From positions 186,001 through 250,000 of the forward strand of contig DATMAM010000030.1 in the NCBI GenBank assembly GCA_035559995.1: DNA of 64,000 nt, read 5' to 3'. This stretch comes from DATMAM01 sp035559995. Lineage in GTDB: Bacteria > Desulfobacterota > Binatia > UBA9968. Of the stretch, positions 44,495-53,542 are shown piece after piece. The first letter of the stretch is position 1. Each line of letters starts with the position of its first letter. The notes beneath the pieces were generated by a model that had not been told where the DNA came from, searched no databases, and worked only from the letters and a program-made list of their open reading frames with translations. The position numbers and the translations under genes were made by a program.

Positions 44495-46392
44495 TCCTCC
44501 CGTTTTCTCTTTTTCGTGCCGCTCAACAGCTGTATCGCCGCCTGCGCGATCGCTTCCTGATCGATGCCGCAGAGCTTGCGCAGCTCGTCTTGGGTGCCGT
44601 GGGTGACGAATCGGTCGGGAACGCCGAGCCGTCTAACGGTGACGTTCTGCAGGCCGGCGTCGGCGAGAAACTCGAGAACCGCGCTGCCGAAGCCTCCCTG
44701 CAAAACGTGATCTTCGACGGTGATCACGCGCGGCGTCTCGGCGCACACTTGCGCCAGGAGCTCACGATCGAGCGGCTTGACAAAGCGGGCGTTTACCACC
44801 GCGGCGTCGATCCCGAGCCGCGCGAGATCCTCCGCCGCGCGCGCCGCAGCCATCACCGTGTTGCCAATCGCGATAATCGCGACGTCTTTTCCCGGACGCA
44901 GCAGTTCGGCCCGGCCGATCTCGAGCGCTCGGATCTCCGGCTCCAGCTCGACTCCCCAGCAATCGCCCCGCGGGTAGCGCAGCGCGATCGGTCCCTGGTG
45001 CTCGAGCGCCGTCTTGATCATATGTCTGAGCTCGTTTTCGTCCTTCGGCGCCATCACCACCATGTTCGGGATCGAGCGCAGGTAGCTGAAATCGAAAACG
45101 CCGTGGTGCGTCGGCCCGTCGGCGCCGACCAGCCCGGCGCGGTCCAACGCAAACACAACATGCAGTTTCTGGATGCAGACGTCGTGCAAAATCTGGTCGT
45201 AAGCGCGCTGCAGGAAGGTCGAGTAGATCGCCACCACCGGGATCCAACCCTCGGTCGCCATCCCGGCGGCAAAGGTGACCGCGTGCTGCTCGGCGATGCC
45301 GACGTCGTAGGAGCGCCCGGGCAGCTCGAGGGAAAATTTATCGATCCCCGTGCCGCTTCCCATCGCGGCGGTAATCGCGACCACCTTGGGGTTTTCTTTG
45401 GCCAGGCGAATCAGCGTTTGAGAAAAAATCTCCGTGAAGGTCGGCAGCGGCCCGCGCTCTTTTTTGGGCTTTCCGGTGAGCACGTGAAACGGGGAGACGC
45501 TGTGATACTTGACCGGATTCTCTTCCGCCGGCCCGTAACCCCGCCCCTTGCGCGTGATCACGTGAACCAGCGTGGGCCTGCCGATCTTTTTGGCGCCCTC
45601 GAGGGTTTGAACGAGATCGCTCAAGTTGTGGCCGTCGACGGGCCCGATATACTGAAAGCCGAGGGCCTCAAACAGAAATCCCGGCGTGACGAGGCTGAGA
45701 AACGAATCCTTGACCTTGCGCGCCACGTGGTAGAGGTTTTCTCCCACCTTGGGAAACGTGCGCAGCAGGTGAACAAGGTTCTTCTGCAGCTTGAGCGCGA
45801 GATCGCTGGTGAGCTGCTTGCTCAGAAACGAAGAGAGCGCCCCTACGCGCGGATCGATAAAGATCGCATTGTCGTTGAGCACGACAATGAGGTCGCGGTT
45901 CAAGTGACCCGCCTGGTTCAGCCCTTCGAAAGTCAGGCCCGCCGTCAGACAGCCGTCGCTGATCACGGCAACGACTTTCCGCTCCTTGCCCTCCAAGGCT
46001 TTGGCCTCGACCATCCCGAGCGCCGCCGAAACGGAGGTCCCGGCGTGACCGGCGCCGAAAACATCGTAGATGCTTTCTTCCCGGCTGAGAAAGCCGCTCG
46101 GGCCGCCAAGCTGGCGGATCCGCGCCAAATCCGCCCTCCGGCCCGATATCAGCTTGTGCGCGTACGCCTGATGGCCCGTGTCCCAGACGAGCCGATCCTC
46201 CGGCGTGTTAAACACATAATGCAGCGCGAGCGTCAGCTCGACGGCGCCTAGCGTGGAAGCCAAGTGGCCGCCGACCTCCGAAACCACGGAGATCACCTCC
46301 TCGCGCACTTCCTTGGCCAAAACGCCGAGGTGATCGAGGTCGAGCTTGCGCAGGTCAGCGGGTTCATGAACCGTGTCGAGCAGTCTATTCAT
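44473..46392 (-). CDS. dxs: 1-deoxy-D-xylulose-5-phosphate synthase
   Basis: A 639-residue thiamine enzyme. Visible are GHLASTLGAVELTLALHYVF, the DTGHQAYAHKLISGR block, the GDG-like VISDGCLTAGLTFEGLNQAG, and VAAITAAMGSGTG-like and PTHHGVFDFSYLRSIPN segments of the pyrimidine domain. It condenses pyruvate and glyceraldehyde-3-phosphate at the start of the MEP isoprenoid pathway. AGGAGG precedes the ATG. The usual upstream ispA is absent here. Confidence 0.96.
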   Translation of the reverse strand: MNRLLDTVHEPADLRKLDLDHLGVLAKEVREEVISVVSEVGGHLASTLGAVELTLALHYVFNTPEDRLVWDTGHQAYAHKLISGRRADLARIRQLGGPSGFLSREESIYDVFGAGHAGTSVSAALGMVEAKALEGKERKVVAVISDGCLTAGLTFEGLNQAGHLNRDLIVVLNDNAIFIDPRVGALSSFLSKQLTSDLALKLQKNLVHLLRTFPKVGENLYHVARKVKDSFLSLVTPGFLFEALGFQYIGPVDGHNLSDLVQTLEGAKKIGRPTLVHVITRKGRGYGPAEENPVKYHSVSPFHVLTGKPKKERGPLPTFTEIFSQTLIRLAKENPKVVAITAAMGSGTGIDKFSLELPGRSYDVGIAEQHAVTFAAGMATEGWIPVVAIYSTFLQRAYDQILHDVCIQKLHVVFALDRAGLVGADGPTHHGVFDFSYLRSIPNMVVMAPKDENELRHMIKTALEHQGPIALRYPRGDCWGVELEPEIRALEIGRAELLRPGKDVAIIAIGNTVMAAARAAEDLARLGIDAAVVNARFVKPLDRELLAQVCAETPRVITVEDHVLQGGFGSAVLEFLADAGLQNVTVRRLGVPDRFVTHGTQDELRKLCGIDQEAIAQAAIQLLSGTKKRKREEWGRESA

Positions 46393-46635
46393 CCGCCCTC
46401 CTATCTGGGTCTTGCTTGCCGAGTCGGGGCGCGCCGGCGCGCTGAAACGGCAACCACTTTAACACCTTCTTGCGACGAGCTTCAATTTAGACGGGTACTT
46501 GCGCCCGCAAACCAGAAAGGCAAGGATCGACTCCACTCCCGCAGCAAAGGGATCGAACGGCATCTACCACGGCGGCGCGCGGTGGCGAGCTGACACGAAT
46601 GAGTCGATGGGAACGGGACGGCCGACAGGTTGGTC

Positions 46636-46917
46636 TTAGCCGGATTCGAGTCCCTTTTCCGGTAGCTCCTCGAGCAAACGGAGCTGGAGCCTGCCCTCTT
46701 TATCCCTCACGAGCAGCTCGATCTTTTTTTCCACCTCGTTGAGTTTTTGATTGCAGAATTTGACGAGCCCGACCCCTTCCTCAAACGCCGCGAGAGACTC
46801 CTCCAGAGATAGCTCCCCCGATTCCAGGCGCTCGACGACGCGCTCAAGCGCTTGGAGCGCCTCTTCAAACTTCAGTTCTTTTTGTTGCTCTTGTCGGTCT
46901 GCCAACTTCTCCTCCAT
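46636..46917 (-). CDS. xseB: Exodeoxyribonuclease VII small subunit
   Basis: A 93-residue helical protein: LKFEEALQALERVVERLESGELSLEESLAAFEEGVGLVKFCNQKLNEVEKKIELLV is the full XseB pattern. It binds XseA. xseA lies about 0.9 kb upstream in the same direction, separated from it by an M23 peptidase gene. The 243-base gap to dxs holds no recognisable gene, and ispA would normally sit there. Confidence 0.93.
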   Translation of the reverse strand: MEEKLADRQEQQKELKFEEALQALERVVERLESGELSLEESLAAFEEGVGLVKFCNQKLNEVEKKIELLVRDKEGRLQLRLLEELPEKGLESG

Positions 46918-46959
46918 GGTCCACGCGCGCCGAGCTACGGCGCGCCGGCATCGTGTCGG

Positions 46960-47838
46960 CTATCTGGCCGCGGGGCCCGCTTCAGAAGCGCTCGCTTTGA
47001 TCAGCGCGAGCGGATCGACCCGCGCTCCGAGCAGGCGTATGCCCCAATGGAGGTGCGGGCCGGTGGCCCGGCCGGTCATCCCGACCCGGCCGATCACCTC
47101 GCCTTTACGCACGCTCGCTCCCTCTGCCGCCTCGAACTCGCTCAGGTGCAGATACATCGAATATAAACCGCCGCCGTGGTCCAGCACCAGCGTCTTTCCG
47201 CCGAAAAAGAACTCGTCGCGAACCACGACCCTGCCGTCGTTGGCCGCGATCACCTCCGTTCCGGCGGGCGCCTTCAAGTCCACGCCCGCGTGTGGCGAAC
47301 GCGGCAGCCCGTTGATGATCCGGCGAAGCCCAAAGGGCGAGCCGAGTTCTCCTCTTACCGGAAGCGCAAAAGCTCCGGACCACAGGCGCGTCGGCGAGAC
47401 GCCTTTCCAGACGAGATCCAGTCGCTTTTGCTCCTCTTCGATCCGCTTTAGGGTGGCTTCGTCGAGCCTGTCAAAGCTCGGAGCCACCGAGAATCGTTCC
47501 TCCGCAAAGCGCTTCTCTTTGACGCGCAGCTCCACTGCGCCGCGCGCCGGCGCCCCCGACTGTGCGACGCCTGCGATTTTAAGCCGCAGACGACCCGGTT
47601 TCTGCTCGAGGTCCGCCGCGACATAACCCGCGTACCCGCCGTCCGCACGCGGAAAAAAGGGCACGCGCTGCTGGCCGAGGAGACCGCTCACTTCGCTCCA
47701 ATCGCCTCCCGAGACGGTGACGAGCAAGACCTCCCCCTGGAGAATCTCGGCCGCCTTCGGGCTCACCCGCAGGCTCTCCCCGGCTGGCGCGCGCGCCGCG
47801 AGCAAAAAGAAAATCATAACGCCGAGACCGGCCCTCAC
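46960..47838 (-). CDS. Secreted M23-family metallopeptidase
   Basis: A 292-residue protein with a signal peptide (residues 1-19) and an N-terminal beta domain (about 22-105). A C-terminal LytM domain keeps its zinc ligands: SPHAGVDLKAPAGTEV near 185 (H-x3-D) and ATGPHLHWGIRL near 265 (H-x-H). It should be an active murein endopeptidase. The GTG start overlaps the xseA stop (GTGA), so a peptidoglycan enzyme sits inside an exonuclease locus. Confidence 0.92.
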   Translation of the reverse strand: MRAGLGVMIFFLLAARAPAGESLRVSPKAAEILQGEVLLVTVSGGDWSEVSGLLGQQRVPFFPRADGGYAGYVAADLEQKPGRLRLKIAGVAQSGAPARGAVELRVKEKRFAEERFSVAPSFDRLDEATLKRIEEEQKRLDLVWKGVSPTRLWSGAFALPVRGELGSPFGLRRIINGLPRSPHAGVDLKAPAGTEVIAANDGRVVVRDEFFFGGKTLVLDHGGGLYSMYLHLSEFEAAEGASVRKGEVIGRVGMTGRATGPHLHWGIRLLGARVDPLALIKASASEAGPAAR

Positions 47839-49082
47839 TGGCTTTTCTCCTCGACGCGACAGCGCGCGCTTCCTTGCGCGAATCGGATCTTTATCTCATC
47901 GCCGATTTCGACGCCGGCGCTGCTCTTTACCACCTTGCCCTCGGGAACCGTCAGCACCAAGCTGTATCCCCGTTCGAGCACGGCGAGCGGGCTTACGCCG
48001 TTCAAGCGCTTGCCGATCTGGGAAACCGCCTGCCGAAAGCGCAGCAACATCCCGCGCATGCGGCGCTCCAGGCTCAAAGAAAGCTCATCGACGCGCAGCT
48101 GCCGCTCGCGCAGGCGCCGCGTCGGGTCCGCAAGCCGCCGCCGCAGCCGCAGCCACCCTTCGCGCGCCCTTTCGAGACGGCCGTTTGCTGCGCTTTCAAG
48201 CCGGGACTCAAGGCGAGCGACTCTTTCGACCAGCTCGCGTTTGCTCGGAACGACCATTTCGGCGGCGGCGCTCGGCGTCGGCGCGCGGCGGTCCGCGACC
48301 AGGTCCGCCAGGGTGAAATCGATTTCGTGCCCGACCGCCGAAATGACCGGGACCGGGACGGCCGCCAAAGCGCGGGCGACGGCTTCCTCGTTGAAGCTCC
48401 AGAGATCTTCCGCCGAGCCGCCGCCCCGTCCGACGATGAGGACGTCGACTTCGCCGCTCTCCCCGAGATCGCGGATCGCCGCGGCGATTTCCGCGCCGGC
48501 GCCGTCGCCTTGCACCTTGACCGGCGAGATGACGATGCGCCGATCGGCGAAGCGGTCGCTAATGATGCGCAGCATGTCACGCACCGCAGCCCCGTGCAGC
48601 GAGGTGACGATCCCTATGGAACGCGGCAGAAAGGGCAGCGGCCGCTTGCGCTTCTCCGAAAAAAGGCCTTCCTTCCAGAGCCGCTCTTTCAGCTGTTCGA
48701 GGGCGATTTGCTTGGCGCCGCGCCCGCGCGGCTCGATGGTGTCGACGTAGAGCTGGAGGTCGCCGCGCACCGGGTACACGCCGACACGGCCGTAGCAGAG
48801 GACCTCCATACCGTTTTCCGGCTGGAAAGGGAGCCGCTGCCCGCGCCGCCGGAACATCACCGCAGCGATCTGGCTCTGATCGTCCTTCAGCGTGAAATAA
48901 AAGTGCCCGGAGGGCGGCACGCGAAAATTGGAGATCTCGCCGACGACCCAGAGGCCGGGGAGCGTTCGCTCCAGAGCCTCTCTCACGATCTCGTTCAGCT
49001 GCGTGACGCTCAAAACAGGGCGCGCCGCGGCCTGGGGCGGCCAGCGTGTGGCCCTGCTCGAAATCTCCCATGCGCTACTCAT
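47835..49082 (-). CDS. xseA: Exodeoxyribonuclease VII large subunit
   Basis: A 415-residue protein with an N-terminal OB domain (VLSVTQLNEIVREALERTLPGLWVVGEISNF, SGHFYFTLKDDQSQIAAVMFR) and the catalytic core (RSIGIVTSLHGAAVRDML, DVLIVGRGGGSAEDLWSFNEE, ISAVGHEIDFTLADLVADRRAPTPSAAAE). The coiled-coil tail is complete. About 20 residues precede the usual family start, and no clear Shine-Dalgarno is visible. Confidence 0.95.
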   Translation of the reverse strand: MSSAWEISSRATRWPPQAAARPVLSVTQLNEIVREALERTLPGLWVVGEISNFRVPPSGHFYFTLKDDQSQIAAVMFRRRGQRLPFQPENGMEVLCYGRVGVYPVRGDLQLYVDTIEPRGRGAKQIALEQLKERLWKEGLFSEKRKRPLPFLPRSIGIVTSLHGAAVRDMLRIISDRFADRRIVISPVKVQGDGAGAEIAAAIRDLGESGEVDVLIVGRGGGSAEDLWSFNEEAVARALAAVPVPVISAVGHEIDFTLADLVADRRAPTPSAAAEMVVPSKRELVERVARLESRLESAANGRLERAREGWLRLRRRLADPTRRLRERQLRVDELSLSLERRMRGMLLRFRQAVSQIGKRLNGVSPLAVLERGYSLVLTVPEGKVVKSSAGVEIGDEIKIRFAQGSARCRVEEKSQ

Positions 49083-49111
49083 GGAAGCCGCTCAGCGGCA
49101 GGCGCTTGGAG

Positions 49112-49248
49112 CTAGGAGCCTGTCCGAGAAATGTCGCTCGTCAAAAATCAACCTCACAGAATGCCCCAGGATCGACGATCGGCGACGCGGGAGGGGTTTT
49201 GCGACCCCTGAAAACGGCCATTTTGGTATTACTCGGACACACTCCTAG
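49112..49248. mobile_element. MITE-like element with terminal inverted repeats
   Basis: A 137-base non-coding insert between xseA and ctpA. Its ends, CTAGGAGCCTGTCCGAG (49112-49128) and CTCGGACACACTCCTAG (49232-49248), are inverted repeats matching at 15 of 17 positions. The outer four bases on both sides are CTAG, which may be a target-site duplication. An inner hairpin (AGGGG / CCCCT) lies near 49192-49208. It carries no transposase and would depend on one elsewhere. Confidence 0.6.
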
Positions 49249-49288
49249 GAGAGAATAAAGCTGCGTAAGAGCTTCAAAGACACGCGTT

Positions 49289-50617
49289 TTACGAGGCCTT
49301 CTTTAACGCCATCTGCTTGAAGACGTCCCACCCTTTTAACAGCTCCAGCGCCCGCCTGATCTGCGGGTCGTTCTCGCTGCTCTCTTCCTTTTTCTCGGTC
49401 TTTTCCTGCGGTGCGCCTTCCTTCGGGGCGGTGCGGTTGGGCAGATGACCGGGCAGGTTTTCCTCTCTGAGCGTCGGCCGCTGTCTTTCCTCCGCGCGCG
49501 CTTCCGGGGTCGGGCCATCCTCCATGATGATGTCGGGAACGATGCCCGCCGCCTGAATCGAGCGGCCTTTCGGAGTAAAGTAGCGCGCCGTCGTCAGCCG
49601 GAGCGCCGACTGATCGTCGAGCGGCAGGATCGTCTGCACGGATCCTTTGCCGAAGGTCTTGGCGCCCAGGACGATCGCGCGCCGGTGGTCCTGCAGCGCG
49701 CCGGCGACGATCTCCGATGCGCTGGCGCTTCCGCCGTTGACCAGGACCACCATGGGGAACTCGGTCCACGAGCCCTCCTTGCGCGCAAAGTACTTCTGTT
49801 TTTGGTTTTCCAGCCGCCCTTCGGTGTAAACGATCATGCCGGAATCGAGAAAGAGGTCGGACACTCTGACCGCCTGCGTCAAGAGTCCGCCCGGGTTGTT
49901 GCGCAGATCGAGCACGAGCCCTTTGATTCCGCCCTTTTCTCCCAGCAGCTTTTCGATCGCCTTTTGCACGTCGCGGTCCGTGCGCTCCTGGAACTGCGCG
50001 ATGCGCACGTAGCCGTAACCTTCTTCAAGCACTCGCGAGCGCACGCTCTGCACGCGGATAATGTCGCGCACGAGCGTGAAGTCCATCAGCTCCTGGACTC
50101 CCTCCCGCTTGATCGAAATCTTCACTTTGGTGCCTTTCGGGCCGCGCAGCTTTTTTACCGCCTGCGTGAGCGGCATATCCTTGGTGAACTCGTCCTCGAT
50201 TTTGAGGATCTGATCGCCGGGCTTGATCCCCGCCTGGAACGCCGGCGTATCCTCGATCGGCGACACAACCGTCAGGACTCCGTTGCGCACGGTAATTTCG
50301 ATCCCCAAGCCGCCGAAGCGGCCCTGGGTTTCGGTCTGCAGCTCCTTGTAAAGGTCGGGTGTCAAGTAGGCGCTGTGCGGATCCAACGAAGCGAGCATGC
50401 CGTTGATCGCGCCGTTCACCAGGTCCTTGGTGCTGACCTCGTCCACGTAGTTCTTTTTCACGATCGCCAGCAGATTCGTAAAAGTTTCCAAACTCTCGTA
50501 CTCTTCTTTGGGAATCGCCATCACGTTGGTGACGATGTGCCCGCTCAAACCCAAGCCCAGCGCGAGCCCCGCCAGTACGAGCAGGATCGACGACGCGTGC
50601 TTTCTGACTAACCGCAT
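49289..50617 (-). CDS. Carboxyl-terminal processing protease (S41, CtpA-like)
   Basis: A 442-residue periplasmic serine protease. An N-terminal signal or anchor spans 8-30. A PDZ domain (about 95-180) contains GRFGGLGIEI and AGIKPGDQILKI. The catalytic core has NGGSASASEIVAGALQD (295-310, nucleophile serine) and GKTFGKGSVQT with Lys324. The tail after 385 is charged and low complexity. GGGAGAAG precedes the ATG. It follows the EnvC-like gene, and such proteases trim peptidoglycan hydrolases or their regulators. Confidence 0.94.
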   Translation of the reverse strand: MRLVRKHASSILLVLAGLALGLGLSGHIVTNVMAIPKEEYESLETFTNLLAIVKKNYVDEVSTKDLVNGAINGMLASLDPHSAYLTPDLYKELQTETQGRFGGLGIEITVRNGVLTVVSPIEDTPAFQAGIKPGDQILKIEDEFTKDMPLTQAVKKLRGPKGTKVKISIKREGVQELMDFTLVRDIIRVQSVRSRVLEEGYGYVRIAQFQERTDRDVQKAIEKLLGEKGGIKGLVLDLRNNPGGLLTQAVRVSDLFLDSGMIVYTEGRLENQKQKYFARKEGSWTEFPMVVLVNGGSASASEIVAGALQDHRRAIVLGAKTFGKGSVQTILPLDDQSALRLTTARYFTPKGRSIQAAGIVPDIIMEDGPTPEARAEERQRPTLREENLPGHLPNRTAPKEGAPQEKTEKKEESSENDPQIRRALELLKGWDVFKQMALKKAS

Positions 50618-50672
50618 AACGCTTCTCCCGAATTTAAGTGCTCCGTATCGTAGCGCAAAGCCATTTAAATTG

Positions 50673-51815
50673 CTAACGTTTCCGCAGCCAAGTCATGGGA
50701 TCGACGGGCCGGCCGTCCTTGCGAATCTCGAAGTAAAGACGCGGGCCCTTGAGGGAGTCGCTCTCGCCGACGCGCCCGATCGTTTCGCCTCTCTTGACGG
50801 ACTGGCCCGCGTGTTTGGTCATCTCGTCGAGGTGGGCGTAGACCGTATAGTATCTCTGGCCATGATCGATGATCATCATCCTGCCGTAGCCGGAAAAGCG
50901 GTCCGCGAAGATCACGGTCCCGTCCTCGACCGCCCTCACCTCTTCCCCGAGAGGCGCCTCGATGTCCACGCCCTTGCGGAACATCTCCGCGGCGAAATCG
51001 GGATGCTTGGTCTTGCCGAACATCTCGACGATTTCGCCGCGCACGGGGTAATCGAGCGCTCCTTTTTTCCCCTCGAACCCGGGCCCGGACGGCGCGCGCT
51101 GAACCGCTTTGCGGCTCATCTCGTCGAGCATCTTTTGCAGCCGCACGGCCGACTGCTCCAGCTCTTTGAGCGCCCGCGCATGCAACTCCTTCTCGCGTCT
51201 CAACGAGGCGAGCAGCTCGCGCTTTTTCTCCCGCTCCGATTGAATCGACTCGTTGAGCCTCACCAGGGCCGCGCGCTCTTGGCTGAGCTCGGCGCTTTTT
51301 CGCGCCGCCTCCGCGCGCAGCCGCGCGTAGCGTTCCGCCTCTTCCCGGTAGCGCTCGAGGAGCTGGCGGTCGTTGGCCAAGGTGAGCTCGAGATAGCGGC
51401 GGCCGCGCAGCAAAGCCGTTAGCGAGCGCTCGCCGCCGAGCAAGACCGCCGGGCTGCCCCCGCGCTGCCACTTGTAAAGGGCGCGCGCCCTGCGGCGAAA
51501 CAGATCGTCGCGCAAGCGCAACGAGGCGTTGAGGCTGTTGAGCTCGGCCGTGGTTTTTCTCAGGCTCGCTTCCTGCGATTCAAGCCGCGCGCTCACGCTC
51601 TTCAAGAGCCGGCTCTTCTTTTCGAGCTCCGCTTCGATGTTGGCGAGCGCGCTCAGCACCGAGCCCTCGCTTTTTTTGACGCGCGAGATGCCTCGTTTTT
51701 CCGCCTCGATTCTTTTTTTGATCCCTTCCAGCTCTCGCTCGACTTCCGCCGCCGCGCCGTTCGCGGCCAGGAGAAACACGAGCAGTAGACAAGCATGGCG
51801 CCGGAGAAAGCGCAT
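50673..51815 (-). CDS. EnvC-like coiled-coil protein with degenerate LytM domain
   Basis: A 380-residue secreted protein. After a signal peptide (1-23) comes a long coiled coil (about 25-240), then a LytM/M23 fold (about 265-378). The zinc ligands are lost: KGVDIEAPLGEE has Lys where the first His should be, and GPRLYFEIRKDG lacks the His pair. This is the EnvC pattern, which activates amidases rather than cutting murein itself. It lies six bases downstream of ftsX, matching the known FtsEX-EnvC complex. Confidence 0.9.
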   Translation of the reverse strand: MRFLRRHACLLLVFLLAANGAAAEVERELEGIKKRIEAEKRGISRVKKSEGSVLSALANIEAELEKKSRLLKSVSARLESQEASLRKTTAELNSLNASLRLRDDLFRRRARALYKWQRGGSPAVLLGGERSLTALLRGRRYLELTLANDRQLLERYREEAERYARLRAEAARKSAELSQERAALVRLNESIQSEREKKRELLASLRREKELHARALKELEQSAVRLQKMLDEMSRKAVQRAPSGPGFEGKKGALDYPVRGEIVEMFGKTKHPDFAAEMFRKGVDIEAPLGEEVRAVEDGTVIFADRFSGYGRMMIIDHGQRYYTVYAHLDEMTKHAGQSVKRGETIGRVGESDSLKGPRLYFEIRKDGRPVDPMTWLRKR

Positions 51816-51821
51816 CCGAAC

Positions 51822-52715
51822 CTACACGAATTTGCGCGCGGCGAAAAAGCTCCCGCCTGCCCCCAAAGCCCATCCGATCGCCAGCAAAAGGCCTACCTTC
51901 TCGACGTCGAGAAACCGAAGTTCATCGGCGGGAAGAAAACTCCCCAACGCGGCCGCAAGCTCGCCGCCGGCGGCGACGAACAAAAGCGCCAAAACGGCAA
52001 GCGCAAGGAGCGCGCCGAGCGTCCCTTGGATCATCCCTTCGAGGACAAACGGGGCCTTGACGAGCGCGCCGGTTGCGCCGACGAGCTTGAGAATCTCGAT
52101 CTCGTCGCGGCGCGCCAGGATCGCCAGCCGTGCCGTGTTGCGCGCGATGACGAGCGCCGCGCCGAACAGGACCGCGCCGACAGACCACTGCGCCCACCGA
52201 AGGACGGCAAAAAACCCGTTCAGCCGCTCGACCCACTCCGCCGGATACTCGACCTCGCCAATGCCCGGCGCGCGCTCGAGCCGGGCTGCCAGCGCTTTCA
52301 AAGCGCCATCGGCCCGATATTCCGGCTTGACCGAAATCTCCAGGGAGGCCGGCAGAACGTCGCGCTCGAGCCCTTCGAGCAAGCCTCCCTGTTGCCCCAG
52401 GGATTTTTTAAATTCCTCCCACGCCTTCTCGCGGGAAATATAGCGGACCGAATCCACTTCCGGAAAGCTCCTCACCTCGCTGAACAGCGCCTTGACCTCG
52501 GCCGCGCTCAGGTCGTCATCGAGATAAGCGAGGATTGCGGCTTGGTTTCCCCAGCTTTTGAGCAGCCCGTAAAGGTTCTGCTGCAGCAGCAGAAAGCCGC
52601 CGAAGATGAAGAGCGCGGTCGCCACCGTCGCGGACGCAAGCAGGTGACTGCCGAGGAAATCTTTCAGGTTTCGCGCGACGCGACGAGCGATAAACAGGAC
52701 GTGCGCCGGCCTCAA
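51822..52715 (-). CDS. ftsX: Cell division protein FtsX (permease-like)
   Basis: A 297-residue membrane protein with four membrane segments: about 25-45, then 165-190, 215-240 and 265-285. A periplasmic loop (about 50-160) would contact EnvC. WSVGAVLFGAALVIARNTARLAILARRDEIEILKLVGAT is the conserved FtsX block. The TTG start overlaps the ftsE stop by four bases. Confidence 0.93.
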   Translation of the reverse strand: MRPAHVLFIARRVARNLKDFLGSHLLASATVATALFIFGGFLLLQQNLYGLLKSWGNQAAILAYLDDDLSAAEVKALFSEVRSFPEVDSVRYISREKAWEEFKKSLGQQGGLLEGLERDVLPASLEISVKPEYRADGALKALAARLERAPGIGEVEYPAEWVERLNGFFAVLRWAQWSVGAVLFGAALVIARNTARLAILARRDEIEILKLVGATGALVKAPFVLEGMIQGTLGALLALAVLALLFVAAGGELAAALGSFLPADELRFLDVEKVGLLLAIGWALGAGGSFFAARKFV

Positions 52716-53398
52716 AACGCAAACTCCTCGACTCCGGGGCGGGAATCGCCGACGAGCCGACCGTGCTGCAGCGCCACCACGCGCTGGGGAAAACGCCGCA
52801 AAAGCCCCGCGTCGTGGGTCGCGATGATCACGGTCGCGCCGCGCCGGTGAACGTTCAAGAACAGCCGCAGCGTCTGCCCCGCCAGCTCATCGTCAAGATT
52901 GCCCGTCGGCTCATCGGCCAGAACTAAAACCGGCTCGTTCACCAGCGCGCGGGCGATCGCCATGCGCTGCTGCTCTCCTCCGGAAAGGGCGGCCGGCGTC
53001 AGCTGGTGCTTGTCCTTGAGCCCCAGCTCGAGCAGCAGCCGAAACGCGCGCTTTAGGCTTTCGCGCCGCGGCACGCCGGCCACTTCCGCGGCGAGCGCGA
53101 CGTTCTCCAACACGGTCAAGTGGGAAAGCGATTTGAAGTCCTGGAAGACCAGCCCGAGCCGCTGCCGCAAGCGGGCGATCCCGCGCGGGTTTAGCCGCGT
53201 TACGTTACGGCCGTTGACGATGACCTGCCCGCTCGTTGCCCGCTCCGCGCCAAAAAGCAACTTCAACAGCGTGGTCTTGCCGGCGCCGCTCGGCCCGCTC
53301 AGAAAAACGAACTCCCCCTTTTCCACCCGCAGGCTGATGTCGGCAAGGGCGTAATGATCGGGGGGATAGCGCTTACTGACATGAAAGAGATGGACCAT
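52712..53398 (-). CDS. ftsE: Cell division ATP-binding protein FtsE
   Basis: A 228-residue ABC ATPase: Walker A GPSGAGKTT (35-43), LVFQDFKSL Q-loop, LSGGEQQRMAIARAL signature, and Walker B VLVLADEPTGNLD. It powers FtsX to switch on the EnvC-like factor and septal amidases. The start at 53398 is the family N-terminus. The operon reads ftsE, ftsX, envC-like, ctpA-like. Confidence 0.95.
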   Translation of the reverse strand: MVHLFHVSKRYPPDHYALADISLRVEKGEFVFLSGPSGAGKTTLLKLLFGAERATSGQVIVNGRNVTRLNPRGIARLRQRLGLVFQDFKSLSHLTVLENVALAAEVAGVPRRESLKRAFRLLLELGLKDKHQLTPAALSGGEQQRMAIARALVNEPVLVLADEPTGNLDDELAGQTLRLFLNVHRRGATVIIATHDAGLLRRFPQRVVALQHGRLVGDSRPGVEEFAF

Positions 53399-53542
53399 TC
53401 GAGAGGGTTCGGCAACCCCGCAAGCCGGCAAAGTCAGCGAAATTCGCTTGACATCACCAGGGATGACTGTTAGCCTGCCCGAAATCCCCGCAGGCCTGCT
53501 GTTCGTTTTTCAGTCTCGCTCGGGCATTTTAGCGACTGCGAC

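Noticed and set aside
44590..46251. A 553-codon frame opposite dxs
   Set aside because: dxs is unmistakable, and the antisense frame is a codon-bias shadow.
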